Positions 20,354-28,705 are shown, counted from the first letter of the stretch. The stretch: DNA of 64,000 nt from Nitrosospira sp. Nl5 (GCF_900102495.1 NZ_FMVQ01000007.1:1-64000), one strand, 5' to 3'. Numbers and translations: made by a program. The notes: generated by a model from the sequence alone, not told the origin.

Positions 20354-21079
20354 ATGAACCCCTCCTGCCCCCTTGATAACGTCCGCGTGGTGTTAAGCCA
20401 TCCCAGCCATCCCGGTAATATCGGCGCAACGGCGCGGGCAATGAAAACGATGGGGCTGTGCTCGCTCTATCTGGTGAACCCCAAGTCATTTCCCGACAAG
20501 GAAGCGGAAGTACGCGCTGCCGGAGCGTGGGATGTGTTGAACAATACGAAAGTTTGCGCAAATCTTGACGAGGCTTTGCGTGATACGGTTCTGGCGGCGG
20601 CAGTTACCGCTCGTCCGCGCGATCTCTCCCATGAAGTTTTTGATGCACGCCACGGGGCAGTGGAATTGATCGATCATGCGCGGCAATATCCGGTAGCTCT
20701 GGTTTTCGGTACGGAAATGTCCGGCCTCACCACGATGGAAGTGAGCAAGTGCCAAATTGTTGTGCATATTCCCGCCAACCCAAACTACTCCTCCCTTAAT
20801 CTCGCCAGCGCCGTGCAGGTAATGGCGTATGAATTACGCATGGCCCTGCCGGAACCCGGATCTGTTTCTCCAGCGTTAAACAAGCCGGCAAGTTTCAATG
20901 AGATTGAATTATTTCACCATCATCTGGAACGGGTTGCGATTCGTAGTGGTTTTCTGGATCCGCGGGAACCCAAACGATTTACGCAGCGGATGCGGCGGTT
21001 GTTTGCCCGTGCCCGATTGGAAAAAGAAGAAGTGAATGTACTTCGAGGCGTCTTGAGCACCCTTGAAAAATGGATGTAA
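20354..21079 (+). CDS. trmJ: tRNA (cytidine/uridine-32-2'-O)-methyltransferase TrmJ
   Basis: A SPOUT-fold enzyme that methylates position 32 of tRNA. The 241-residue product starts with VRVVLSHPSHPGNIGATARAM. It contains the knot-forming VALVFGTEMSGLTTMEVSKC and IPANPNYSSLNLASAVQVMAYELR, which bind S-adenosylmethionine. It ends in a helical extension typical of TrmJ rather than the shorter SpoU enzymes. It is divergent from suhB and upstream of iscR as in E. coli. Confidence 0.94.
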   Translation: MNPSCPLDNVRVVLSHPSHPGNIGATARAMKTMGLCSLYLVNPKSFPDKEAEVRAAGAWDVLNNTKVCANLDEALRDTVLAAAVTARPRDLSHEVFDARHGAVELIDHARQYPVALVFGTEMSGLTTMEVSKCQIVVHIPANPNYSSLNLASAVQVMAYELRMALPEPGSVSPALNKPASFNEIELFHHHLERVAIRSGFLDPREPKRFTQRMRRLFARARLEKEEVNVLRGVLSTLEKWM

Positions 21080-21179
21080 CCTCACTCTCTCCGGGGATGA
21101 ATTTTAAGCGCCGGCTGCATGCGCATGAGTCCACTTCTTGAATCGTAGGGATGCGTTCGATCCCGGCCACTGGAACAAA

Positions 21180-21232
21180 ATAGTTGACCGAGTTAAAGGG
21201 ACTTTATATACTTGACCAACATTGTCGGGTAT
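21180..21232 (+). promoter_or_regulatory. iscR promoter with two IscR type-1-like sites
   Basis: TTGACC (21184-21189) and TATACT (21207-21212) are 17 bp apart and form a good promoter. A 25-bp site at 21208-21232 (ATACTTGACC...TGTCGGGTAT) matches the E. coli IscR type 1 consensus at about 22 of 25 positions and covers the -10. A second, half-conserved site begins 28 bp upstream at 21180 (ATAGTTGACC) and covers the -35. The same arrangement precedes the second iscR. Autorepression by [2Fe-2S]-IscR is inferred. Confidence 0.75.
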
Positions 21233-21288
21233 TAACTACGATGATTCAGCAAATTTGAACGAGATATTAATTCTGTTGGGAGCAAAAA

Positions 21289-21759
21289 ATGCGATTGACG
21301 ACCAAGGGGCGTTTTGCGGTAACGGCGATGATTGATCTCGCCTTGCACAGTGGAGAAGGGCCTGTTACGTTGGCGGGCATCAGCGAACGCCAAAAGATTT
21401 CACTATCTTATCTGGAGCAATTATTCGGAAAACTGCGACGCAATAAATTGGTAGGCAGCGTGCGTGGTCCAGGTGGTGGTTACTGTCTCGCGAAACCAAT
21501 GAGTGAAGTATCTGTCGTTGATATTATTCTGGCGGTGGATGAGCCAATTGATGCGACCCAATGCGGGGGCAAGGAAAACTGCCACAATGACCAGCGTTGC
21601 ATGACGCACGATTTGTGGGCCAGTCTCAATGCCCGGATACGTGATTACCTGGCGCTGGTCACCCTGGAGCAACTGGTGGCAAGCCCTAAGGTGAAGGATA
21701 TTGCGGTATTGCAAGACATGAGAGCATACAAGCGACCAGAAGAAACGGCGCTGGCTTAA
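21289..21759 (+). CDS. iscR: Fe-S cluster regulator IscR (copy 1)
   Basis: An Rrf2-family [2Fe-2S] regulator. The 156-residue product has the winged helix MRLTTKGRFAVTAMIDLALH with RQKISLSYLEQLFGKLR, and the cluster ligands Cys92, Cys98, Cys104 and His107 in QCGGKENCHNDQRCMTHDLW. These sit at exactly the E. coli positions. A GGGAG ribosome binding site precedes the ATG. It is followed by a cysteine desulfurase but not by iscU, iscA, hscBA or fdx. A paralogue with the same ligands is at 52031 before the SUF operon. Confidence 0.96.
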   Translation: MRLTTKGRFAVTAMIDLALHSGEGPVTLAGISERQKISLSYLEQLFGKLRRNKLVGSVRGPGGGYCLAKPMSEVSVVDIILAVDEPIDATQCGGKENCHNDQRCMTHDLWASLNARIRDYLALVTLEQLVASPKVKDIAVLQDMRAYKRPEETALA

Positions 21760-21868
21760 CCTGAGTGCGAGTGCGAGGTTTCATTGCCGATAGCGTATCG
21801 AGAGTTGGATTTTCTTTGGAATCGAGGCGCGCCAAAGAATGGCATTCCGCGAGAATGAAGAATAAGTG

Positions 21869-23023
21869 ATGCACGTATATTTCGACCATAATGCTACAAC
21901 CGCAGTCGATGACCTGGTGCTGGATGCGATGCTGCCGTATTTTCAAAAGGAGTCCGGCAATCCTTCCAGCCGCCATGCTAGCGGCATGACGGCCCGCCAG
22001 GCGGTGAACCAGGCGCGGGAGCAGGTGGCGGACGCGATTGGCGTGCAGCCCGCACAAGTGGTTTTTACCAGTGGCGGGTCGGAGGCGAATAATTTGTTCA
22101 TCCACGGGGCGGCAGGCTACCTGAAACCGGCGAGCGTTGTCGTTAGTGCGGTTGAGCATCCGTGTGTCATGCGGGCGGCGCAGGAATTGGCACGCAACGC
22201 AAACGGGAGGTGGAACTTGCGGCGCCTGGCGGTCGATAATCTGGGCCGGGTGAATCTGGCTGACGCCGATGACGCCATGAGGGAGCAACAGCCTGGCCTG
22301 GTGTCGGTGATGCTGGCGAACAATGAAACCGGTGTCATTCAGGACGTGTCCGCAGTTGCAGAGAAAGCCAGGGGACGCGGGGCATGGATGCACACCGATG
22401 CGGTACAGGCATTTGGCAAAATCCCGGTGGATTTCACCTCGCTCAAGGTACACGCCATGACGCTGTCCGCCCACAAGATTTATGGTCCCAAAGGCGCAGC
22501 AGCACTGATCATGGACAAGCGGCTATTGTTGAAACCGCTGATTTACGGGGGTGGCCATGAGAACGGGTTGCGCTCCGGTACCGAAAATGTTCCCGCCATA
22601 GTGGGATTCGGTGTCGCTTGCGGATTAGCTAAAACGCGGTTAGCGGAAAGGACTGCGCGTATTGTGGCCATGCGTTCGCGGTTGGAACAGGGCTTGGTTG
22701 AAATGGGCGCTGTTATTTTCGGTTCTGGCGCGACACGTCTTCCCAATACGTGCTACTTCGCGTTGCCGGGCATCGAAGGTGATACGCTGGTGGTTCGTCT
22801 CGACAAGGCCGGTTTCGCAGTAGCGAGCGGCGCCGCCTGCTCCAGCGTGAATCCTGGCCAAAGCCACGTGCTGGAAGCGATGGGAGTGGAGCCGATGTTG
22901 GCGCGTTGTGCGGTCCGGGTCAGCCTGGGCAGTAATAATTCCCTGGCGCAAGTGGAAACTTTTCTTAAAGCCCTGAGCAGCGTGGCGGACGAGTTGAAAC
23001 GGATGAATCTGGTTACAATTTGA
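21869..23023 (+). CDS. NifS/IscS-family cysteine desulfurase
   Basis: A PLP enzyme that removes sulfur from cysteine for Fe-S clusters, thiamine and tRNA thiolation. The 384-residue product begins MHVYFDHNATTAVDD. It carries VFTSGGSEANNLFI, SVMLANNETGVIQ, the PLP lysine in LSAHKIYGPKGAAAL, and a mobile-loop cysteine in VASGAACSSVNPGQSHVLEA. The loop differs from the SGSACTSAS-type loop of classical IscS, so this is a group II-like divergent NifS/IscS. ATG at 21869 is chosen over the GTG immediately before it. It lies about 110 bp behind iscR, probably in the same IscR-controlled transcript, and has no scaffold partner nearby. Confidence 0.9.
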   Translation: MHVYFDHNATTAVDDLVLDAMLPYFQKESGNPSSRHASGMTARQAVNQAREQVADAIGVQPAQVVFTSGGSEANNLFIHGAAGYLKPASVVVSAVEHPCVMRAAQELARNANGRWNLRRLAVDNLGRVNLADADDAMREQQPGLVSVMLANNETGVIQDVSAVAEKARGRGAWMHTDAVQAFGKIPVDFTSLKVHAMTLSAHKIYGPKGAAALIMDKRLLLKPLIYGGGHENGLRSGTENVPAIVGFGVACGLAKTRLAERTARIVAMRSRLEQGLVEMGAVIFGSGATRLPNTCYFALPGIEGDTLVVRLDKAGFAVASGAACSSVNPGQSHVLEAMGVEPMLARCAVRVSLGSNNSLAQVETFLKALSSVADELKRMNLVTI

Positions 23024-23586
23024 ATAAAGGAGTACATGCCAAAACGGGATCTTCAGTCCATGTATGCATCCAGCAGAGTCTTCGGTCTGCAGGATGGTGC
23101 ACAGATGGTGAAAGCGGTGTAGAAGCTGAATGGTCGTGCACTCAAGTTACCGCTTCTGATACGTCAAGGTTTGATTCAATGGTTTCAATCATGCATGCCC
23201 AGCGGTTTTCATATCTCCTGCAATGGTTTTCCAAGCTGCCGCACCCCTGGTAAAAGTTGCAATCTTTTCCACCATGTGATGAAATTTGAGGGCGGTATTT
23301 GTTATCTGGCAGCCTTTCCGACTTAAGGAAATCGGCTACAAAAACGCTTGACCGGTCCCTATTGCGTTTTTTTCACCAGATTGACCAGCAAGATCGTCAG
23401 AATCTATCTTCGTCCGCTCGTCTTTTCGCTTCGGTTCTTCAGGTCCAGCAAGCTGCTGGCCTGTCTGGATACTCATTTTGTTCTGACGATTTAATCTTTA
23501 TGTGTAGAATCACCTTAAAGAATCCTTTCTCGAAAATTTTTCACATCGAGAATCTCTCTTAAGAATCTCTCTAAAAGGGGTATAAG
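23024..23586 (+). other. 563-bp spacer with repeat copy B
   Basis: No gene was recognised. From about 23110 to 23325 one plus-strand frame is open without an ATG or ribosome binding site, which could be a decayed gene but resembles nothing known. The right part carries the dispersed repeat also found at 4765-4935. The last 80 bp are AT-rich and include the leader of the small TTG-start gene. Confidence 0.5.
23316..23475. repeat. Diverged dispersed repeat, copy B
   Basis: Colinear with 4765-4935 through AGGAAATCGGCT, a TTTCACC-N-CCAG stretch, CTTTTCGCTTCG and TTCTTCA-GTCC blocks, with substitutions and short indels between. Both copies translate to related short peptides (LFASVLQV here, LFASILQV there), but neither has a start signal, so they are more likely a non-coding or relic element. 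Confidence 0.55.
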
Positions 23587-23757
23587 TTGGCACAACCTAA
23601 TTTTCAATATGAGAAACGTCAAAGGGACTTAATTAAAAAGAAGAAACAAGAAGAAAAAAGGCAGCGTAAGCTTGATAAAGCCAAGATACAGTCCGATGAG
23701 AACACGGATCAGCCTCTGAATACGGCGGATACGGAAGATGCAGGAAAAACCGGATGA
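23587..23757 (+). CDS. Small basic conserved protein with TTG start
   Basis: A 56-codon gene. The TTG start is preceded by AAAGGGG at 6-nt spacing. The product begins (M)AQPNFQYEKRQRDLIKKK and continues with a Lys/Arg/Gln/Glu-rich helix (KQEEKRQRKLDKAK), then an acidic tail. From memory, proteins starting M-A-K/Q-P-N-F-x-(F/Y)-EKRQR-(E/D)L are widespread small hypotheticals in beta- and gammaproteobacteria, often with TTG starts. The function is unknown; the charge suggests RNA or ribosome contact, which is speculation. It lies alone, about 90 bp before a DUF4870-like gene. Confidence 0.8.
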   Translation: MAQPNFQYEKRQRDLIKKKKQEEKRQRKLDKAKIQSDENTDQPLNTADTEDAGKTG

Positions 23758-23844
23758 ATTCCCAGCGCGCTGCCGGACGGCGGATGGGAGGTTAGATTGT
23801 CGGAAAATCCGGCAGGGCTGGCGTAGAAGTAGAGGTATAAGGGA

Positions 23845-24252
23845 ATGCTCGAAAGCAATTCACGCATTGTATCTGTCGTCCCTCAGCGCGGCCTCGTTCG
23901 TCTCACGCATATTATTTATCTGCTGCACGGTTTCAGTGTCTTGATGGGAATTCTCGGACCGGCGCTTATTATTACAACTTTCCTCACCGGCTGGCCTTCC
24001 ATCATTGCGGTAATCATTAACTACGCAAAGCGCGATGACGTGCGTGGCACCTATCTCGATTCCCATTTCGGCTGGCAGATCCGCACATTCTGGTATACGT
24101 TGTTTTGGCTGGTGATTGCAGCGATTCTTTTCGTCACCGTGATTGGCATCATATTTGCCTACATTCTGGCTGTGGGCGCCGGTCTCTGGGTGTTCTACCG
24201 CATTATCCGCGGCTGGACCGCACTCAATGACGGCAAGTCTATGCCGGCCTGA
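23845..24252 (+). CDS. DUF4870-like small membrane protein
   Basis: A 135-residue protein with about three membrane segments. The first is in IIYLLHGFSVLMGILGPALI, the second in WYTLFWLVIAAILFVTVIGI and the third in IIFAYILAVGAGLWVFYRII. Between them a hydrophilic loop reads INYAKRDDVRGTYLDSHFGW, and the C-terminus has RGWTALNDGKSM. These are the conserved features of DUF4870-type membrane proteins found next to many proteobacterial genes. No biochemical role is known. It is not clearly linked to its neighbours. Confidence 0.75.
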   Translation: MLESNSRIVSVVPQRGLVRLTHIIYLLHGFSVLMGILGPALIITTFLTGWPSIIAVIINYAKRDDVRGTYLDSHFGWQIRTFWYTLFWLVIAAILFVTVIGIIFAYILAVGAGLWVFYRIIRGWTALNDGKSMPA

Positions 24253-24761
24253 ACGACAGGCTGTCAGCGCCGTTCCCGTAATCCATCACATTTCGTCGTC
24301 ATTTCCTATACGGCTTGATTGCAGCCTGCCAGGGACATGGTCCCGAATATCGGGATATTTTCATTCGTCATTGAGACTGTTGATTTCTCTCATTCGTATC
24401 CGCGACTAGCACTCCTGCTTTTCCATTGGCGAGCAGGCATAAACCGACTTCTTCGCCTTATGTGTGTCGCCGTACAGTCTTGAGTAATCGCGCTTATTAA
24501 TATGACACGATCTTCAGCCACTTTTTAAGTGGAGGTAGTTCCAGAACGTCAACCTGTCGCACATACTTGAACAGGCGCAGGGGGAACGGAAGCGTAAGCT
24601 CGTACGCTGCGAGTGGAAGGTCGGCAGCGGCTAGAATAGTTAGGCCGGGTGGTAAGAGAAAAGGTGAGTCGCCTCCTTTTTTTACCGATCTTCGACGAAG
24701 AAGATTCATGGATAAAAAAAGAGTCTGAAGCGCTGCTAGTGCTGATATTGAGAGGTCCGTC
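24253..24761 (+). other. 509-bp spacer upstream of the Crp/Fnr regulator
   Basis: It holds the GTGTGTC-CGTACA motif at 24460-24476 but no gene I can support. A minus-strand 88-codon frame (24497-24763) lacks a ribosome binding site and known motifs. A long untranslated leader for the downstream regulator is possible. Confidence 0.5.
24460..24476 (+). promoter_or_regulatory. GTGTGTC-N2-CGTACA motif upstream of the Crp/Fnr regulator
   Basis: ATGTGTGTCGCCGTACA reads toward the regulator at 24762 and matches the motif before the DUF883 gene at 15 of 17 positions. It lies about 285 bp before the start codon, so it would sit upstream of a long leader. Confidence 0.4.
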
Positions 24762-25577
24762 ATGTCCCTGTCCCAAAATCCGAGACAAAGCCCGAAGCAG
24801 AACAGGATACTTGCAGCACTATCCCTTGGCGACTATACGCGCCTATTACCTCTTCTTGAATTTGTGCACTTGCCGGTAGGCCATGCGATCTACGAGCCCG
24901 GCCTTCCGATTAATCATTTGTATTTTCCCGCCAGTTGTATTGCCGTGCGCCTGTATGAGATGGAAGACGGGTCATCCACACAAATTGGAGTCATTGGCAA
25001 CGAGGGCTTGGTCGGTATCCCTTTTCTCCTTGGTAGCGAAACCAGTCCGGCACGCGTGATCGTGCAAAGCGCAGGCAATGCTTACCGCATTAAGGCAAGT
25101 TTTCTCAAAAAGGAATTTGAGGCAAGTGGAGAGTTACGGCGGCTTCTTTTGCGGTTCGCACAGGCGCTGATAATCCAAACAGAGCAGATTGCGGTTGGTA
25201 ACCGATACCATACCATCGACCAACAGTTGAGCTATTTCCTGCTGATGAATCTGGATCGCCTGTCCGGTAACGAACTTCATGTCACGCACGAACAAGTTGC
25301 AATTATGCTTGGTGTCCGCCGGGAAAGCATAACGGTAGCCGCAAATAAATTACAAATGGCCGGCGCGATCCGTTGCAGGCGCGGTCATCTTGCGGTAGTG
25401 GACCGCCGCCAGCTGGAAGCTAGCGCAGGCGAGAGTTATATGCTGGTAAGGAAGGAGTACGAGCGCTTGCTGGGGCCTTTCCCCTCGGCTATCAACATTG
25501 CTTCCGACGACGTTTCGCAAAAAACGACCGAAGGATATTTTCAAGAAACCAGGCAGAGCTCTTTAATCAAAACCTGA
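24762..25577 (+). CDS. Crp/Fnr-family transcription regulator
   Basis: The 271-residue product has an N-terminal cyclic-nucleotide-binding-like beta barrel (about 25-145; VGHAIYEPGLPINHLYFPAS is the start of the barrel). A long dimer helix and a C-terminal helix-turn-helix follow (HVTHEQVAIMLGVRRESITV). It lacks the N-terminal cysteines of FNR, so it is not a classical oxygen sensor. The barrel does not show a clear cAMP-binding Arg-x-Ser. GAGAGG precedes the ATG. It belongs to the large group of stand-alone stress-type Crp regulators. The next gene, a peroxidase-like cytochrome 370 bp downstream, is a possible target. Confidence 0.85.
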   Translation: MSLSQNPRQSPKQNRILAALSLGDYTRLLPLLEFVHLPVGHAIYEPGLPINHLYFPASCIAVRLYEMEDGSSTQIGVIGNEGLVGIPFLLGSETSPARVIVQSAGNAYRIKASFLKKEFEASGELRRLLLRFAQALIIQTEQIAVGNRYHTIDQQLSYFLLMNLDRLSGNELHVTHEQVAIMLGVRRESITVAANKLQMAGAIRCRRGHLAVVDRRQLEASAGESYMLVRKEYERLLGPFPSAINIASDDVSQKTTEGYFQETRQSSLIKT

Positions 25578-25946
25578 TGCCATTGCAGATGGTTCCGATT
25601 ATTTTCTTCTGAGTCAGAAGCCTGCCGCAAATTGCTGCAAAGCGCCAGTACCCGTCCTTTTGACCGATAGAGTCCTATTGCTCTCCAAAATCCTTAATTC
25701 TCCTCATTCCGTCGTTTTTTGTTAATTCGCTGTCGGCGGGGCTAGCCCTGCCATTTTCCCACGCTGCTTCATTTCCCAGCCGCGATCGGGGAAATATTCG
25801 GGCCTAGTGTGTGCGGTGTCGTACAGATATGTCTCCATTAATGAGGAAGAATATGTAGTCGGCGTTACCAGCCGGATACCTGTAGCCGGATACCCATTTG
25901 GACATTATCCAAAAGTTGAAATACCAAGTCGATAATGGAGACCATG
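25578..25946 (+). other. Spacer before the di-haem cytochrome gene
   Basis: No gene is seen. It contains the recurring CGTACA motif (25809-25825) and a short direct repeat, CCGGATACC twice with a 5-bp gap near 25872-25894. Either could be a control site for the cytochrome gene. Confidence 0.5.
25809..25825 (+). promoter_or_regulatory. GCGGTGTCGTACA motif upstream of the di-haem cytochrome
   Basis: The sequence reads GTGTGCGGTGTCGTACA toward the cytochrome gene, about 120 bp before its start. It shares GCGGTGT and CGTACA with 29776-29790 (minus) and CGTACA with the other two copies. Confidence 0.35.
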
Positions 25947-27491
25947 ATGAAAAAGATGAATGTTCTGATACTAGGTTTGGGGCTGGTCAGTTTTGGCGCG
26001 GGAATGAACAGCGCCACGGCCCAGAACGACGACGAAGCGCGCTCGGCAAGCGCCCAATCGCGCGACGCTGTCGTCAGGGCTCAGACAGTGCGCGAGACCT
26101 CCGTGACGCGGCCCGAACAGAAGAAGAGCGAACACGACCGTTCCAACGTCTTTGCCGCGCCGAATGCGATGCCTTCTTCCCCCGCTTTTGAGAATCAGCC
26201 TGATGATGGAAAAATACTAGGATTCGATTTTTATCGTGATCCCTTGAATGCCAAGAAACCGATGCAAACGTTTGAAGAGACCATGAAAGCCGACGTGGCA
26301 GAGCGTGCCAAGGTCATGAAAACGCAGCATCAGCTACTGTTACGCCGATATGATCTGACACCAAGGCTTGATCCGGAGGCAAAGATGTCGCGCGGGAAGC
26401 CTTTGGCCGTGGGACCCACTGCTCGTCTAGCAGCCGGGATGAGCTGGGAAAAGCTGGCCAGTATGTCTCCGTCGGACATACGTAGCCAGAAGGTATTTCC
26501 ATACCCCTCATTGCCTCATCCTAAACAATCGCCCGGCGGACAGGTTTTCCCTCAAGTTCAGGTTAATATGTTCCCGCGGCTGGAGCGGTTTGACGTCGAG
26601 TTTGATTTGCCCGACGCGTTCCTGCCCGAGTTTCCGCCCGCTATTTTTCTTCAAACCCGGCCTGAGCTGGGAGATGTTTCGCGCGGAGAGATTGTCTCGA
26701 TCAACAATTTTTACCGTTTGTTCAAGGATATTCTGACGCCTGTGCAGTTGGACGGCCTGAGAATGCTGCTGACCCCTTTTCCACAAGAAGAGTTTAACCC
26801 TACCGATGATCGTAAAAGTAAGGAACCCAGCCTGGGGGTTACCTGTTTTGACTGCCATGTGAACGGCCATACGACGGGACAGTTCCATCTAAACCCTGAT
26901 AACAGACCGGAGCAACGACGTTTCCGGCTGGATACCACCAGCCTGCGCGGACTGTATAACCAGCAGATTCATGGTTCGAAGCGCAGCTTGCGCTCGGTGG
27001 AGGACTTCACCGAGTTTGAGTTCCGCACAGCCTATTTCAATGGTGATCCAATTCATGCCATGAAAAAGGGTTTCACGATTTTCGATCGAATCCATGTGAG
27101 CCATATGGCACAGCTGCAGAACATGCTGGATTTCCCCCCCGCGCCAAAACTGGATAGCCAAGGGCGGCTCGATCCGGCCAAGGCAAACGAGAAGGAACTC
27201 CGCGGCGAGAAACTCTTTTTCGGGAAAGGCCAGTGTGCGGGTTGCCATAAGCCGCCCGCTTTCCTTGACCATCAAATGCATGATCTGAAGCTTGAGCGTT
27301 TTGTTAATGAGCCGGGTGACGGGCCAATGAAAACTTTCACCTTGCGGGGCATTAAAGACAGTCCCCCTTATCTGCACGATGGCCGTTTATTAACCCTCGA
27401 AGATACCGTTGAGTTCTTCAATCTGGTGTTGCAACTGAAGCTTACCGACGAGGAGAAGTCTGATCTTGTCGCCTACATGCGGCAATTATGA
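25947..27491 (+). CDS. Di-haem c-type cytochrome, peroxidase/MauG-like, with long N-terminal domain
   Basis: A secreted protein of about 514 residues. A signal peptide (MKKMNVLILGLGLVSFGAGM, then NSATA) is followed by roughly 270 residues without a haem motif. Then come two CXXCH sites: CFDCH at about 300-304 and CAGCH at about 430-434. The C-terminal part (ELRGEKLFFGKGQCAGCHKP, FTLRGIKDSPPYLHDGRL, LTDEEKSDLVAYMR) is typical of bacterial cytochrome c peroxidases and MauG-like enzymes. The substrate is unknown. ATG triplets at 25935, 25944 and 25947 are all possible; the last has GGAG at 6-nt spacing. galU follows after 83 bp. The N-terminal domain, rich in Pro and charged residues, is unusual for a peroxidase. 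Confidence 0.85.
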   Translation: MKKMNVLILGLGLVSFGAGMNSATAQNDDEARSASAQSRDAVVRAQTVRETSVTRPEQKKSEHDRSNVFAAPNAMPSSPAFENQPDDGKILGFDFYRDPLNAKKPMQTFEETMKADVAERAKVMKTQHQLLLRRYDLTPRLDPEAKMSRGKPLAVGPTARLAAGMSWEKLASMSPSDIRSQKVFPYPSLPHPKQSPGGQVFPQVQVNMFPRLERFDVEFDLPDAFLPEFPPAIFLQTRPELGDVSRGEIVSINNFYRLFKDILTPVQLDGLRMLLTPFPQEEFNPTDDRKSKEPSLGVTCFDCHVNGHTTGQFHLNPDNRPEQRRFRLDTTSLRGLYNQQIHGSKRSLRSVEDFTEFEFRTAYFNGDPIHAMKKGFTIFDRIHVSHMAQLQNMLDFPPAPKLDSQGRLDPAKANEKELRGEKLFFGKGQCAGCHKPPAFLDHQMHDLKLERFVNEPGDGPMKTFTLRGIKDSPPYLHDGRLLTLEDTVEFFNLVLQLKLTDEEKSDLVAYMRQL

Positions 27492-27574
27492 GACCGCTTT
27501 TACGACCAGCCGGATCTTTGCAGTTCAATGATGGCGTCATCCGATCAAAAGACGAAATAACCAAGGAGATATTT

Positions 27575-28615
27575 ATGAGCATTTCCGCGACACCAGCACC
27601 GATAAACCGGAAGGAAGCACTTTCATTGAATGGCTCGTCTTTTCGCAAGCCCGTGAAAGCGGTACGTAAGGCAGTATTTCCGGTCGCGGGACTGGGTACC
27701 CGCTTTCTGCCCGCGACAAAGGCAATCGCTAAAGAAATGTTGCCCATCGTGGACCGCCCGCTCATTCAGTATGCTGTGGACGAAGCGGCGGCGGCTGGTA
27801 TTGAAGAGATAATTTTTGTAACGCATCGCAGCAAGCGCGCCATCGAGGACCACCTGCATCGCGCAGTGGAACTTGAAGGCGAGCTAACGTCGCAGGGAAA
27901 ATTTGCTTCATTGAAAATGTTACGGCAGTTAATACCGTGTGGTATTAAGTTCAGTTTTGTCCGCCAGGAAGAGCCCAGAGGACTGGGGCATGCAATTCTT
28001 TGCGCACGGCATCTGATTGGTGACGAGCCTTTTGCCGTGCTGCTTCCGGATGATCTGATTAATGGCCAGCCCCCGGCACTGGCACAGATGATTTCCCAGT
28101 ATGAACGAGTGCCGAACAGCTTGGTGGCTATCCGATCGGTACCTCGCGAAGATACCCGCCGCTATGGTATTGTTGACGCGGTCCACCCGGATGCGGAAAG
28201 TTTTAGTACGAGGATTCGCAGCGTGGTGGAAAAACCTTCTCCTGACACAGCGCCATCGACCATGGCTATCGTAGGACGCTATGTTCTTTCACCCGCAATT
28301 TTCGAATGCATTGCAAATCTGGACCCAGGGATTGGAGGAGAAATTCAGCTCACGGACGGAATTTCACGTCTTCTGAAATCGGAACCGGTGATGACTTACC
28401 GCTATCAGGGTAAACATTATGACTGCGGGAGTAAAGCAGGCTTCCTGGAAGCGACGATGGCATACGGCTTGCAGCATCCGGAGGTAGGCAGGGAATTTCG
28501 TGAAACATTGCTGCGCGTCGCGCAACAACTCATTAGCGAGACTTCGTGTTCCTCTGATTCCGTAAGTAAAAACGAGCTGGATACGCGGCCGGCTGCAATG
28601 TTAAAGAGTGCCTGA
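27575..28615 (+). CDS. galU: UTP-glucose-1-phosphate uridylyltransferase
   Basis: Makes UDP-glucose for polysaccharide and lipopolysaccharide synthesis. The 346-residue product has the nucleotide motif FPVAGLGTRFLPATKAIAKE followed by MLPIVDRPLIQYAVDEA, and QEEPRGLGHAIL, GEIQLTDGI and KHYDCGSKAGFLEA. The open frame begins earlier, but an AAGGAG ribosome binding site fixes the ATG at 27575. A 25-residue N-terminal extension precedes the family core. It may be co-transcribed with the di-haem cytochrome. A hairpin follows at 28653. Confidence 0.95.
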   Translation: MSISATPAPINRKEALSLNGSSFRKPVKAVRKAVFPVAGLGTRFLPATKAIAKEMLPIVDRPLIQYAVDEAAAAGIEEIIFVTHRSKRAIEDHLHRAVELEGELTSQGKFASLKMLRQLIPCGIKFSFVRQEEPRGLGHAILCARHLIGDEPFAVLLPDDLINGQPPALAQMISQYERVPNSLVAIRSVPREDTRRYGIVDAVHPDAESFSTRIRSVVEKPSPDTAPSTMAIVGRYVLSPAIFECIANLDPGIGGEIQLTDGISRLLKSEPVMTYRYQGKHYDCGSKAGFLEATMAYGLQHPEVGREFRETLLRVAQQLISETSCSSDSVSKNELDTRPAAMLKSA

Positions 28616-28652
28616 CTATAACGATGTTGTGCCAAATGTTCTGGACAAGCAT

Positions 28653-28679
28653 GATCTGCCATAGGGTTATAGGCAGGTC
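28653..28679. terminator. Hairpin between convergent galU and psd
   Basis: GATCTGCC (28653-28660) pairs with GGCAGGTC (28672-28679) with one G-U pair, and the loop can extend the stem. There is no T-run on either side, so it is at best a factor-assisted bidirectional terminator. Confidence 0.35.
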
Positions 28680-28705
28680 CCATTGACTACTTCCAGTTGA
28701 CTATC

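Noticed and set aside
21686-22474. 262-codon minus-strand ORF
   Set aside because: Antisense shadow of the cysteine desulfurase gene; composition is His/Arg-rich as expected for a shadow frame.
24497-24763. 88-codon minus-strand ORF upstream of the Crp/Fnr gene
   Set aside because: No ribosome binding site, no recognised motif, and it fills the region where a promoter and leader are expected.
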